Made by a program: the position numbers and the translations under genes. Below, piece after piece: positions 1 through 7,783 of a DNA stretch of 40,016 bases; position 1 is the stretch's first letter, and each line of letters starts with the position of its first letter. The notes below the pieces were generated by a model, which worked only from the letters and a program-made list of their open reading frames with translations, was not told the DNA's origin and made no database searches. The DNA comes from Streptomyces sp. SM11 (lineage in GTDB: Bacteria; Actinomycetota; Actinomycetes; Streptomycetales; Streptomycetaceae): the NCBI RefSeq assembly GCF_002910905.1, contig NZ_NEUE01000222.1:1-40016 (forward strand), read 5' to 3'.

Positions 1-810
1 CCGGCCCGCTGCCGGGCCGCCGGGATACCCGACGCCGTCGGCTTCGCCACGAAACCCGCCCTCGCCGCCCGCATGATCGGCCGCGCCCTGGACGCCGGCG
101 TTGCCGCATCCTGGGTGGCGGGCGATGAGGTCTACGGAGGCAACCCGCACCTGCGGACCGAGCTGGAGAGACGCGAGACCGGCTACGTGCTCGCCGTGGC
201 CTGTGACCACCAGATCACCACCCGAGCTGGCAACTTCCGGGCCGACGTCCTGGTCAAGATGCTGCCGAAGCGGGCCTGGCAGAAACTCTCCGCCGGCGAC
301 GGCGCCAAGGGGCACCGCTTCTACGACTGGGCCCTGGCCGACATCGCCGACGACCGGCCGGGCCACCGTCAGCTGCTCGTCCGCCGCAACCGGCGCACCC
401 GTGAACTCGCCTTCTACCGCTGCTACTCAGCAGTCCGGGTTCCGCTGTCCACCCTGGTGCGGGTCGCCGGGCGCAGATGGACGGCCGAGGAGACCTTCCA
501 GTCCGGCAAGGGCCTGGCCGGACTGGACGAGCACCAGGTCAGACGCTGGACGTCCTGGCACCGCTGGGTCACCCTCGCGATGCTCGCCCACGCCTTCCTC
601 ACCGTCGTCCGCGCCGACGAACACGCCCGCCACTCGAAGCCGGACGGGCTGATACCGCTCACCTGCAACGAGATCCAGCACCTGTTCACCGCGCTCGCCG
701 TCCGGCCCGTCCACGACGCGACCCACCGGCTCGACTGGTCCCATTGGCGACGCCGCCACCAGGCCCGATCCCAGGCCAGCCACTATCAGCGACAAGCCGC
801 CCAGACATGA
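1..810 (+). CDS. IS701-family transposase, 3' part (cut by window edge)
   Basis: The frame is open from base 1, so this is the C-terminal part of a DDE transposase whose start lies outside the window. Visible features are the VAGDEVYGG motif carrying the second catalytic Asp, and a late RRWTAEETFQSGKG block with the likely catalytic Glu, followed by a Trp/His-rich helix (DEHQVRRWTSWHRWVTLAML). This arrangement is typical of Streptomyces IS701-family (DDE_5) transposases. It differs clearly from the other IS701-type gene at 36166, so the two are not copies of one element. The ORF ends 24 bases before the CTAG that starts the next IS element. I see no recognisable cargo. Confidence 0.85.
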   Translation, partial: PARCRAAGIPDAVGFATKPALAARMIGRALDAGVAASWVAGDEVYGGNPHLRTELERRETGYVLAVACDHQITTRAGNFRADVLVKMLPKRAWQKLSAGDGAKGHRFYDWALADIADDRPGHRQLLVRRNRRTRELAFYRCYSAVRVPLSTLVRVAGRRWTAEETFQSGKGLAGLDEHQVRRWTSWHRWVTLAMLAHAFLTVVRADEHARHSKPDGLIPLTCNEIQHLFTALAVRPVHDATHRLDWSHWRRRHQARSQASHYQRQAAQT

Positions 811-834
811 AGATCGCGATCTACAGCTGGAGTA

Positions 835-1938
835 CTAGGGCGCGTATCTGGTTGTGATCAATCTGAGGGCTTCGCCCTCATGGTCGTGCCTGTTCCGGTA
901 GATCATGTTGCGTGACGCGAGTGCAACTGACTGACGCCGAGTGGGAGTTCATCGGGCCGTACCTGCCGATCGGCGAGTACGGCCCGTACCCCGAGCGGCT
1001 GCGCCGCCAGTTCGAGGGTGTGATCTGGCGGTTCCGGACGGGCGGGCAGTGGAGGGAGATGCCGCAGGAGTTCGGGGCCTGGTCGGCGGTCCACAACCGC
1101 TTCCGGCAGTGGAGGGACGCCGGGGTCTTCGAGGCCCTGCTGGAGGGCGCGATCGCGGAGGCCGCGAAGCGGGGTGAGGTGGACCTGTCGCTGGTCAGCG
1201 TGGATTCCACCACCGTCCGGGCCCACCACGACGCCGCCGGGATGCACCTCGACCCCGGCACGCTCGCCGACCTGGAGAAGGCCGCCGAGGAGGCGGAGAA
1301 GGCCCGGCAAAAGGGGGCGGCCCGAAGGAACAAGACGGGCAGGACACCACAGACGACCCGGAACGGTACGAGCGACGAGGTGTCCGACGCAGACGCAAGT
1401 TCCGTCTGAAGACGGCACTGCTCGGACGGTCCAGAGGCGGGCAGACCAGCAAGGTCCACATCGCCGGCGAGCGCAAGTGCCGCCCGCTGGCAATCATCCT
1501 GAGCGAGGGACAGGCCGCCGACAGCCCGCAGTTCATCTCGGTGCTGGCGAAGGTCCGGGTTCGCGGGCCCGTCGGCCGCCCCCGCACCCGGCCCGACGCG
1601 GTCGCCGGCGACAAGGCCTACTCCTCCCGCGGCAACCGCGCCCACCTGCGCAAACGCGGCATCAAGGCCGTCATCCCCGAGAAGAAGGACCAGGGCGCCA
1701 ACCGGAAGAAGAAGGGCAGCAGAGGCGGTCGGCCCGTCGGCCACGACGCCGAGCTCTACAAGGAGCGCAACACCGTCGAGCGCCTGATCAACAGGCTGAA
1801 GGCCTGGCGGGGCATCGCTACCCGGTTCGACAAGACACCCGAGAGCTACCTCGCCGGCCTCCACCTGCGTGCCTCGATGATCTGGATCAAGGACCTCACC
1901 AAGACCGCCCCTTGATCACGACCAAATACGCTCCCTAG
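835..1938 (+). mobile_element. IS5-family (IS427-type) insertion sequence, complete
   Basis: The element is bounded by imperfect terminal inverted repeats. Starting at CTAG, the left end (835-861) and the reverse complement of the right end (1912-1938) match at 24 of 27 positions. CTAG occurs at both borders (835-838 and 1935-1938) and is the probable target duplication or shared target. It contains a two-frame transposase (912-1915). It sits between an IS701 fragment and a thiI remnant, and its right CTAG supplies the stop codon of that remnant. Confidence 0.88.
912..1915 (+). CDS. IS5-family transposase made by -1 frameshifting (orfA 912-1409, orfB to 1915)
   Basis: OrfA starts at ATG 912 and carries the N-terminal DUF4096-like part (LTDAEWEFIGPYLP, WRFRTGGQWREMP) and the first catalytic Asp (VSVDSTTVRAHHDAAG). 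Read alone it ends at 1409. From about 1310 the -1 frame is open without stops and continues through VAGDKAYSSR (second Asp) and ERNTVERLINRLK (Glu) to the stop at 1915. The slip site is the A4G5 run in CAAAAGGGGGCGG (1308-1320). This matches the programmed frameshift used by many IS427-group elements. It is a probably functional transposase for cut-and-paste movement of the 835-1938 element. A simple decay frameshift is less likely because both halves are otherwise intact. Confidence 0.85.
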
Positions 1939-2342
1939 TCCGCCTCCTCCGCTCCCGGCCGCATAACCTGGGCCTCGTCCAGCAGCGCCTCGGTCACCTC
2001 GTCGAGATCGAGGCGCCGCTCGACCTTGCGCAGCTGCGGCAGCTCGGCGCGCGTGGTGACCCGGCGCGGGGCGAGCAGACTGCAGCAATCCTCGTCGGGC
2101 AGGACCGAGACATCGGCGGTGCCGATGGACCGCGCCTCGTCGACGATCTCCTGCTTCTCCCAGCCGAGCAGCGGGCGCAGCACGGGCAAGGCGGCCGCCT
2201 CGTCCACGGCGACCATGTTGGCCAGCGTCTGGCCGGCGACCTGCCCCAGGCTGTCGCCGGCCAACAGCGCCTCGCCGCCCGTGCGGGCGGCGAGCGCGGA
2301 GGTGGTGCGCACCATGCGTCGGCGCTGGGTGACGAACCACGA
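1935..2342 (-). pseudogene. thiI: thiI remnant (tRNA 4-thiouridine sulfurtransferase, C-terminal part)
   Basis: The minus frame from 2342 to 1935 encodes a ThiI-like C-terminal PP-loop domain: AGDSLGQVAGQTLANM, then LPVLRPLLGWEKQEIV and VLPDEDCCSLLAPRR. These resemble the ThiI segments GESLGQVASQT and HEDCCSLF. An in-frame stop at 2343-2345 and loss of similarity upstream show that the THUMP and N-terminal PP-loop regions are missing. The stop codon lies in the CTAG at the border of the IS5-family element. The fragment cannot be an active sulfurtransferase. It marks the breakpoint where the island or IS elements joined older chromosome. Confidence 0.75.
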
Positions 2343-2539
2343 TCACGAGCAAGCAGAGCGCGGGCAACCAGCAGCAAACCGGCTGGCAGGGCTCCCGTTA
2401 AGAGGGCCGATCAGCCATTGAGATTGCTTCCTCCGTGCGGCCGGAGGAGGGGATGCCTGCCCAGAAGCTGCTGCCGTTGATGGACGGCGCCACCATTTCC
2501 CAAGCTGTGACGGGTCGTTGGGGGACAACCCGTAGTCTC

Positions 2540-2575
2540 GCGGTTGTTCGGGACGGGCTCGCCCCGAACAACCGC
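2540..2575. terminator. 13-bp perfect hairpin, probable terminator of the sigma gene
   Basis: Arms 2540-2552 (GCGGTTGTTCGGG) and 2563-2575 are perfect reverse complements around a 10-base loop. It lies 21 bases beyond the minus-strand sigma factor stop at 2597. There is no U-run, which is common for Streptomyces terminators. Nothing else recognisable is present in 2343-2596. Confidence 0.6.
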
Positions 2576-2596
2576 GATGACGGAGTCCGGCCGCAA

Positions 2597-3181
2597 TTAG
2601 CAGGCCAGAGCCGGCGTTCTGTCGTCGAGCATCGCGCAGAGCGTTGTGCGTGCTCGCGACACCCGGGATCTGATGGTGCCCACGGGGCACGCGCTGGTGC
2701 GGGCCGCGTCGTCGTACGGCATGTCCAGGAGCTGGGTCAGGACGAACGCCTCGCGGCGGTCGTCCGGCAGCGCCTCGACGAGCGACATCAGGGCGATGCC
2801 TTCGTCGAAGCCGGGCAGGTCGCGCGGCTGACTGCACTCCGCGATGAACTGCCAGTCCGGGGTGTCGGCCAGGCGGGGGCGGGAAGCGGCGCGTCGCAGG
2901 CTGTCGACGACCGCTCGTCGGGCGATGGTCAGCAGCCAGGCGCGGGCCGAGCCGCGTCCCTGGAAGAGGTGGACGGTGGACACGGCACGCAGGAACGTCT
3001 CCTGGACCAGGTCCTCGGCCACCTGTGAGTCGTCTGCCAGGGCCGTGACATAGCGGCGGACGTCGTGGTGGAGGGCTCGGAAGACATGCTCGAAGGCGTC
3101 GGCGTCGCCCGCTGCGGCGCCGAGAGCCCAGGCAGTTACTTCGTCCTCCGTCGCCCCGGTGTGTCTTTGGGCAGGAAGCAT
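2597..3181 (-). CDS. ECF RNA polymerase sigma factor, SigC-like
   Basis: This 194-residue protein has the two ECF domains. Sigma region 2 covers about residues 36-104 (VAEDLVQETFLRAVSTV, ARAWLLTIARRAVVDSLRR). Sigma region 4 covers about residues 138-184 (LPDDRREAFVLTQLLDMPY, ACPVGTIRSRVSRAR helix-turn-helix). The region-4 pattern YDDAA-x5-CPVGTIRSRV strongly recalls M. tuberculosis SigC, which has been linked to copper acquisition and to the nrp isonitrile lipopeptide operon. ATG 3181 places the N-terminus just before region 2, as in family members; longer upstream frames add only low-complexity residues. No classical anti-sigma gene (zinc anti-sigma fold) is adjacent. The gene follows the membrane protein at 3321-4115 by 139 bases and is probably cotranscribed from the 4223-4251 promoter, which carries the motif I infer this sigma recognises (autoregulation). 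Pairing with those promoters is inference. Confidence 0.88.
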   Translation of the reverse strand: MLPAQRHTGATEDEVTAWALGAAAGDADAFEHVFRALHHDVRRYVTALADDSQVAEDLVQETFLRAVSTVHLFQGRGSARAWLLTIARRAVVDSLRRAASRPRLADTPDWQFIAECSQPRDLPGFDEGIALMSLVEALPDDRREAFVLTQLLDMPYDDAARTSACPVGTIRSRVSRARTTLCAMLDDRTPALAC

Positions 3182-3320
3182 GGGACTGCGGTTCCTTCCG
3201 GGTGTCCGGACGGGGCGCGGCCTGTGGGCGTGTGCCGGTCCGGAGAATGAGAGATCGCACCCGCGCAGGAGACACGGGGGTGCACGTCGGCGGCGTTGAG
3301 CGGCCGACGTGTGCCGGCTG

Positions 3321-4115
3321 TCAGTGGACAGCGATCTCTCGGGGTGGTCCCCGGGTGACGAGGGTGTCGGAGAGGAGGCGCGACTGCGGGCGCGTGACGG
3401 AGCGGTCGTAGGCGGAGGCCGGGGGCGCGGAAGGCAGAGGGCGGAGCGCGTCGAGCAGGAAGAAGGGAAGGGCGACGCGTTCCGCGAGGGCGCGGAGGAT
3501 CTGGAAGGCGGCACGCTCGCCGCGCGCCAGCCACAGTCCGCACAGCAGTGCCGCCATGACGTGTCCCAGGAGCATGCCCCAGGAGGCGGTCCCGGTCATC
3601 GCGGTCATGTCGTGTGCGGACTGGGCCGCGTGGGCCGCGTGGGCGGCATGGGCTCCGTGGGAGGCGTGCCCCATGGCCGCTATGGCGGAGGAGCCGCCTT
3701 CCAGATTGGGCAGCGGCATGCTTTCCGTCAGCCCGGCCTGGGCGGCGACGTCGTAGGCGCGGGCTGCGGCGGCGTTGTTGCTGTGGGGGCCGCACAGCAG
3801 CGCGTCCGCCCATCTGGCCGCGAGGGCGGACTCGCCGTCGGCCCCCACGGCTGTCTGCTGCATGGTCTGGGCGAGCGTGAAGGCCGCGTGCAGGGCCGCC
3901 TGCACCGCGACGGTGAACGCGATGACGCCGGTCTGGCCTCGCTCCCTTCCCGCGACGAGCCAGGTCAGCATGCCCACACCGGCGAGGCTCAGCCCCAGAG
4001 ACCACCACGGGAGCGGGGCGTCGGACATGAGGGCGTGACCGAGGGCAGCCAGCGAAACGCACACGACCGCGAAGAGCGCGGACCGTGTGGCGCGAAACCG
4101 CCATCCCACCGACAT
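3321..4115 (-). CDS. His-rich polytopic membrane protein, linked to the ECF sigma gene
   Basis: A 264-residue membrane protein starting at ATG 4115. About five hydrophobic segments are visible: residues 11-30, 35-55, 65-85, and two in the 178-220 region. A loop at about 149-173 is extremely rich in His with Ala and Met (GHASHGAHAAHAAHAAQSAH, then DMTAMTG), which suits binding of copper or another soft or transition metal. I do not recognise a named family. It lies directly upstream of the sigma gene on the same strand and next to copper genes. A role as a metal sensor or membrane partner that controls the sigma factor, replacing a normal anti-sigma, is attractive but inferred. It could equally be a metal-buffering or transport accessory protein. 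The N-terminal extension upstream of 4115 overlaps the promoter and was rejected. Confidence 0.75.
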   Translation of the reverse strand: MSVGWRFRATRSALFAVVCVSLAALGHALMSDAPLPWWSLGLSLAGVGMLTWLVAGRERGQTGVIAFTVAVQAALHAAFTLAQTMQQTAVGADGESALAARWADALLCGPHSNNAAAARAYDVAAQAGLTESMPLPNLEGGSSAIAAMGHASHGAHAAHAAHAAQSAHDMTAMTGTASWGMLLGHVMAALLCGLWLARGERAAFQILRALAERVALPFFLLDALRPLPSAPPASAYDRSVTRPQSRLLSDTLVTRGPPREIAVH

Positions 4116-4222
4116 GTTTCCCGATCCTGGCACTGCCCCGCCCACACCTCCATACCGGGTCCCCTTTGGCGTGTTCCGTGCTTTGCCCTGCTGCCCGAAA
4201 GCCCACCTCGCCGATATCCGAA

Positions 4223-4251
4223 TGGTCGTACGGCACCGTCTTCCAGTTCCC
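4223..4251 (-). promoter_or_regulatory. ECF-type promoter for membrane protein + sigma gene
   Basis: Read on the minus strand: -35 GGGAAC (4251-4246), 17 bases, -10 CGACCA (4228-4223). It points at the 4115 start with a leader of about 100 bases. It is one of nine sites in the window with identical 17-base spacing. It would make the sigma operon autoregulated. Confidence 0.72.
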
Positions 4252-4269
4252 GGCCTTCTGAGAGTTCCG

Positions 4270-4299
4270 GGTGCATCGGGTGCACGCGGCCGATGCACC
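4270..4299. promoter_or_regulatory. 10-bp perfect inverted repeat in a divergent promoter region, possible operator
   Basis: GGTGCATCGG (4270-4279) and its exact reverse complement CCGATGCACC (4290-4299) flank 10 bases that contain a further GTGCAC palindrome. It lies just upstream of the sigma-type promoter at 4223-4251 and between divergent genes starting at 4115 and 4412. The form suits a dimeric repressor or activator site, but no regulator is identified. It could also be a transcript hairpin. Confidence 0.4.
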
Positions 4300-4411
4300 G
4301 TGCCTCCACGCTCGGCATCGACCGAGCTTGTTGCCCGGAGGTGCTGGGCATCACCTCGGTACTCGGGCTCCTGGCTCTGCCCGGGGTCCGATGGATGTGG
4401 AGGAGTGGACG

Positions 4412-4621
4412 ATGACCGGATCACCCGAACCGCTGGCCACCTTCTGCGGCAACTGCAACTGCGGCTGTCCGGAACTGTTCGTCGACGAGGCCGCTTCGCC
4501 CGAGCGCCGGATCGTGATCACCGACGACTTCGGGCAGCGGGTGCAGATGAGCGCGGACCAGTTCGGGTCCCTGATCGAGGAGGCCAAGGCCGGCCGCCTC
4601 GACGCAGCCGTCAGCGCATGA
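4412..4621 (+). CDS. Small Cys-rich protein (69 aa), possible metal-binding
   Basis: ATG 4412 has a strong ribosome site (GGAGGAG, 4399-4405). The N-terminal third holds four Cys in FCGNCNCGCPELFVD (C-x2-C-x-C-x-C). The rest is a compact acidic region (RRIVITDDFGQRVQMSADQF) ending in a short helix. I know no named function. The tight Cys cluster and the position between the sigma/His-rich pair and copZ suggest copper, zinc or iron binding, or redox sensing. A modified-peptide precursor is another possibility because of size and Cys content, but no modifying enzyme of that kind is adjacent. No sigma-type motif was found upstream. Confidence 0.7.
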   Translation: MTGSPEPLATFCGNCNCGCPELFVDEAASPERRIVITDDFGQRVQMSADQFGSLIEEAKAGRLDAAVSA

Positions 4622-4627
4622 CGGCCA

Positions 4628-4662
4628 CGCGGGTCCGGGGAGTGGGGCTTCCCGGACCCGCG
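4628..4662. terminator. 12-bp perfect hairpin between convergent genes
   Basis: CGCGGGTCCGGG (4628-4639) pairs perfectly with 4651-4662 around an 11-base loop. It lies between the ends of the plus gene (stop 4621) and minus-strand copZ (stop 4720), so it can serve as a bidirectional terminator. Confidence 0.75.
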
Positions 4663-4719
4663 CCCAACCCCGGTCCCGGGCGGTGCGGAGATCATCGCTC
4701 CGCATCGCGAACCGTGGTG

Positions 4720-4935
4720 TCAGACCGCTACCGGCTCGGTGACGGTGTATCCGGCCTCGGCGATGGCCAGGCGGATCCGGTTGTCGTCGAGGTCTTGGCC
4801 GCGGACCAGGACCGTCCCGTCGGGAAGATCGACCTCCACCGCGTCGACGCCCGGTACCTCGGCGACTTCCTCGGTGACACTTGCCACGCAGTGGCCGCAC
4901 GTCATTCCGGCGACGCGGTAGCGGTTCTCGTTCAT
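4720..4935 (-). CDS. copZ: Copper chaperone CopZ (heavy-metal-associated domain)
   Basis: The protein is 71 residues, one complete ferredoxin-like HMA domain. The Cu(I) motif is MTCGHC (GMTCGHCVASV, residues 10-20), with the typical GVDAVEVDLPDGTVLV strand and IAEAGYTV near the end. Such proteins carry Cu(I) in the cytosol and hand it to P1B-type ATPases such as CopA (5419-7713). A GGAGCAGAGC sequence before ATG 4935 gives a ribosome site. It is transcribed away from the copA unit. Its upstream region (4936-5107) holds no copy of the sigma-type motif and no clear CsoR palindrome, so its control may differ from its neighbours. Confidence 0.93.
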   Translation of the reverse strand: MNENRYRVAGMTCGHCVASVTEEVAEVPGVDAVEVDLPDGTVLVRGQDLDDNRIRLAIAEAGYTVTEPVAV

Positions 4936-5107
4936 GCTCTGCTCCTTGTGTGGGTCCCCTGCCTATACGGACAGCGGAGGGTCGGCGTTCACCGGCCACT
5001 CGGGCGGCAGTTTCGGTGAGCCGGTCACCACAGGGGTCGTTCGCCGACCCAGGCCTGCTCCCTCCTTCACCCGTACGGGCGCTGTGACGCTGTTCACCCG
5101 GATGCCC

Positions 5108-5136
5108 AGGAACTTTCGCCGGTTTCTCTTCGACTT
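5108..5136 (+). promoter_or_regulatory. ECF-type promoter for the copA unit
   Basis: AGGAAC (5108-5113), 17 bases, CGACTT (5131-5136). It precedes the small membrane gene at 5195 by about 58 bases and is the only motif-matching site in the copZ/copA divergent region. Confidence 0.68.
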
Positions 5137-5194
5137 CTGGAATACCGCGAGCCGTCGTGTATCGGTTCGTGTCCCGAACGGCGAGGAGCCACCT

Positions 5195-5419
5195 GTGGAG
5201 CAGAAGGCAGAGCCTGAGCCCGGGGCGAAGACCGCCCGTTCGCTCCCGCCAGGGGCGTTTTGGGCGTTCCTCCTGCTGTTGGCTGTGGTGTTTGCGGGGG
5301 CCTACGCGGTGGGCCGGGCCGTGGGGCCGGTCGCGCCGGGGATGCATGGCCCCGGGGTCACGAGTGACTCACCCTCGCGAGACGCGGATATGCCGATGGA
5401 GCACGGGGGCGGTCACTGA
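5195..5419 (+). CDS. Small single-pass membrane protein with Met/His-rich tail, upstream of copA
   Basis: GTG 5195 follows a GAGGAG ribosome site (5183-5188), giving 74 residues. The layout is a charged N-terminus (EQKAEPEPGAKTARS), one transmembrane helix (AFWAFLLLLAVVFAGAYAVG), then an outside tail with MHGPG and DMPMEHGGGH. Met and His with spaced acids suit extracytoplasmic Cu(I)/Cu(II) binding. It overlaps the copA start (TGATG), so the two are translationally coupled. I do not recognise a named family. The role is probably delivery or buffering of copper at the membrane next to CopA. Longer starts upstream would run into the promoter. Confidence 0.72.
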   Translation: MEQKAEPEPGAKTARSLPPGAFWAFLLLLAVVFAGAYAVGRAVGPVAPGMHGPGVTSDSPSRDADMPMEHGGGH

Positions 5420-7713
5420 TGGCGGCTGACGTGGTGCCTGTCGTCGTCGCCACCGACCTGGCGGTCGGGGGAATGACGTGCGCGGCCTGTGTCCGAAGAG
5501 TTGAGCGCAAGCTGGGCAAGCTGGACGGTGTCACGGCGGAGGTGAACCTCGCCTCGGGCCGGGCCCGGGTCAGCCATCCGGCGGAGGCGACTACGGAGGA
5601 GCTGATCTTCGCGGTTGTCGCGGCCGGTTACACCGCTGAGTTGGTGAAGCCGCCAGAGGAGGAACGGCCCGCCGAGGCCGATCAGGCATCCGGCGAAGAG
5701 GCGCGGCGGGAGAGGGAGCGTCTGCTCGTCACCACCGTGCTGTCGGTCCCCGTGCTCGTGCTGTCGATGGTTCCGGCCCTGCAGTTCGACAACTGGCAGT
5801 GGCTGTGTTTCGTCCTCACCGCCCCTGTCGCGACGGCTAGCGCCTGGCCCTTCCACCGCCGTGCCCTGAGCGGTCTGCGGCACGCGACGGCGACCATGGA
5901 CACGCTGGTCTCGCTCGGCGTCCTCGCGTCGTTCGGCTGGTCCACGTACGCCCTGTTCCTGGGCGGTGCCGGTATGCCCGACATGCGCATGGGGTTCAGC
6001 CTGGTCCCCTCGACCTCCGATGGCATGGCGCACGTCTACCTGGAGGCGGCGGTGGGCGTACCGCTGTTCGTCCTGCTGGGCCGGTTCCTTGAAGGTCGGG
6101 CCCGGCGGGGGACCGGGGCGGCCTTGCGGTCGCTCGCCCGCCTTGCCGCGAAGGAGGTCACCGTACGCCGGGGCGGCACGGACGCACTCCTGCCGATCGA
6201 GCAGCTGCGGACCGGCGACACCTTCGTGGTGCGTCCGGGGGATCGGGTCGCCACGGACGGCCAGGTGGCGGAGGGCAGTTCGGCCGTCGACCTGTCCCTG
6301 GTCACCGGGGAGTCCGAACCCGTGGAGGTGGGGCCGGGGGCCTCGGTCACCGGCGGTTCCGTGAACATGGGTGGCTTGCTGCTGGTGCGGGCGACCGCCG
6401 TCGGCGCGGACACCCAGCTGGCCCGCATCACCCAGCTGGTCACCGACGCCCAGGCAGGCAAGGCCCGCGCCCAGCGGCTGGCCGACACCGTCGCCGGAGT
6501 CTTCGTCCCCGTCGTCCTGGCGCTCGCGGCCACGACGCTCGGCTTCTGGCTCGGCGCCGGCGCCGACCCCCAGGCCGCGATCACCGCCGCCGTCGCGGTT
6601 CTGGTCGTCGCCTGCCCGTGTGCGCTGGGGCTCGCGACCCCGACGGCACTGATGGCCGCCACCGGACGCGGGGCGCGGCTGGGTGTTCTGGTGAGTGGAC
6701 CGCAGGCACTCGAAGGGCTCCAGCACGTCGACACCGTCGTGCTCGACAAGACGGGGACCCTGACCTCCGGACACATGAGCGTCGGCCGGGTCACCGCCGC
6801 GCCAGACGGCCCGGGCGCGGACGTGACCGTTCGGCTGGCGGGTGCGCTGGAGCAGGGCTCGGAGCACCCACTGGGCCACGCGATCACGACCTTCGCCCGG
6901 CGCGCCGCCGGAGACGACGGCCTGCCCGCAGTGACCGGCTTCCGCGCCACCGCGGGCCACGGGGTGAGCGGAACGGTGGAGGGGCGCGAGGTCGAGGTGC
7001 TGACACCGGACGGCACCGAACTGCCCGCCCCACTGCGCGCCGCATGTGAGCAGGCCGATGAGTCCGCCCGTACGGCGGTGCTGGTTCGCGTGGACGGCGC
7101 CGCCGCCGCGATCGTGGAGGTCACCGATCTCGTACGGCCCGGCAGCTACCGCGCCGTAGACCGGCTGCGCAGGCTCGGTGTCCGGCCTGTGCTCGCCACG
7201 GGTGATCGGGCCCCCGTCGCACGGGCGGTCGCCGAGGACCTCGGCATCGCGGAAGTCCACGCCCGGTGCACTCCGCAGGAGAAGGCCGAACTGGTGCGCC
7301 GACTACGGGCCGAGGGGCGCCGGGTCGCTGTCGTCGGGGACGGCGTCAACGACGCCGCCGCACTCGCCGGGGCCGACCTGGGCATCGCCATGGGCACCGG
7401 GACGGACGTAGCCATCGGCGCCGCAGACGTCACCCTCGTACGCGGCGACATCGAGGCGCTCGCGGACGCCGTCCGGCTGGCCCGGCACACCTTGGGCACC
7501 ATCCGCACCAATCTGGTGTGGGCCTTCGGCTACAACGCGGTGACCATGCCACTGGCCATGGTCGGCCTGCTCAACCCCATGGTCGCCGCCGTCGCGATGT
7601 CCCTCAGCTCGGTCCTCGTCGTGGCCAACAGCCTGCGGCTGCGCACCTGGCAGCCCTCACCGGCCGGTAAGTCCCGTCCCCGCCCCCGTACCGCCGCACG
7701 GAGCATGGTGTGA
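5419..7713 (+). CDS. copA: Cu(I)-translocating P1B-type ATPase CopA
   Basis: The protein is 764 residues. One N-terminal HMA domain carries GGMTCAACV (Cys21, Cys24). It has the usual P1B membrane helices, the CPC transport motif in VACPCALGLATP (residues 399-401), the phosphorylated Asp443 in LDKTGTLTSG, the SEHPLGHAI nucleotide-binding motif, and the GDGVNDAAAL hinge. Late helices show YN (AFGYNAVTMP) and MSLSS, the group 1B-1 signature for Cu(I). Family members use ATP to move cytosolic Cu(I) out across the membrane. It is coupled to the small Met/His protein upstream and preceded by the 5108 promoter. In an island that appears to import copper through isonitriles, it could protect the cytosol or load exported cuproenzymes. 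The C-terminal tail is short and basic. Confidence 0.95.
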   Translation: MAADVVPVVVATDLAVGGMTCAACVRRVERKLGKLDGVTAEVNLASGRARVSHPAEATTEELIFAVVAAGYTAELVKPPEEERPAEADQASGEEARRERERLLVTTVLSVPVLVLSMVPALQFDNWQWLCFVLTAPVATASAWPFHRRALSGLRHATATMDTLVSLGVLASFGWSTYALFLGGAGMPDMRMGFSLVPSTSDGMAHVYLEAAVGVPLFVLLGRFLEGRARRGTGAALRSLARLAAKEVTVRRGGTDALLPIEQLRTGDTFVVRPGDRVATDGQVAEGSSAVDLSLVTGESEPVEVGPGASVTGGSVNMGGLLLVRATAVGADTQLARITQLVTDAQAGKARAQRLADTVAGVFVPVVLALAATTLGFWLGAGADPQAAITAAVAVLVVACPCALGLATPTALMAATGRGARLGVLVSGPQALEGLQHVDTVVLDKTGTLTSGHMSVGRVTAAPDGPGADVTVRLAGALEQGSEHPLGHAITTFARRAAGDDGLPAVTGFRATAGHGVSGTVEGREVEVLTPDGTELPAPLRAACEQADESARTAVLVRVDGAAAAIVEVTDLVRPGSYRAVDRLRRLGVRPVLATGDRAPVARAVAEDLGIAEVHARCTPQEKAELVRRLRAEGRRVAVVGDGVNDAAALAGADLGIAMGTGTDVAIGAADVTLVRGDIEALADAVRLARHTLGTIRTNLVWAFGYNAVTMPLAMVGLLNPMVAAVAMSLSSVLVVANSLRLRTWQPSPAGKSRPRPRTAARSMV

Positions 7714-7783
7714 CGCTCACTGATCCCACCCACGACGCTCCACCGCAGCTCATATCCGTCTCTCGCCGAGGAACCGCGCGTAC

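Noticed and set aside
2411..2596. Small minus-strand open frame after the sigma gene
   Set aside because: It runs through the 13-bp terminator hairpin, and its composition reflects the inverted repeat.
3168..3196. GGAAC-like sequence on the minus strand just upstream of the sigma gene start
   Set aside because: The position 17 bases downstream reads TGCCCA, not CGAC, and would fall inside the coding sequence.
4936..5107. CsoR or CueR operator in the copZ/copA divergent region
   Set aside because: I looked for the usual GC-rich palindromes and found no convincing dyad.
5413..7260. Long antisense open frame (615 codons) opposite copA
   Set aside because: It is a high-GC shadow of the copA frame: low-complexity Gly/Arg/Asp composition, no known domain, no ribosome site.
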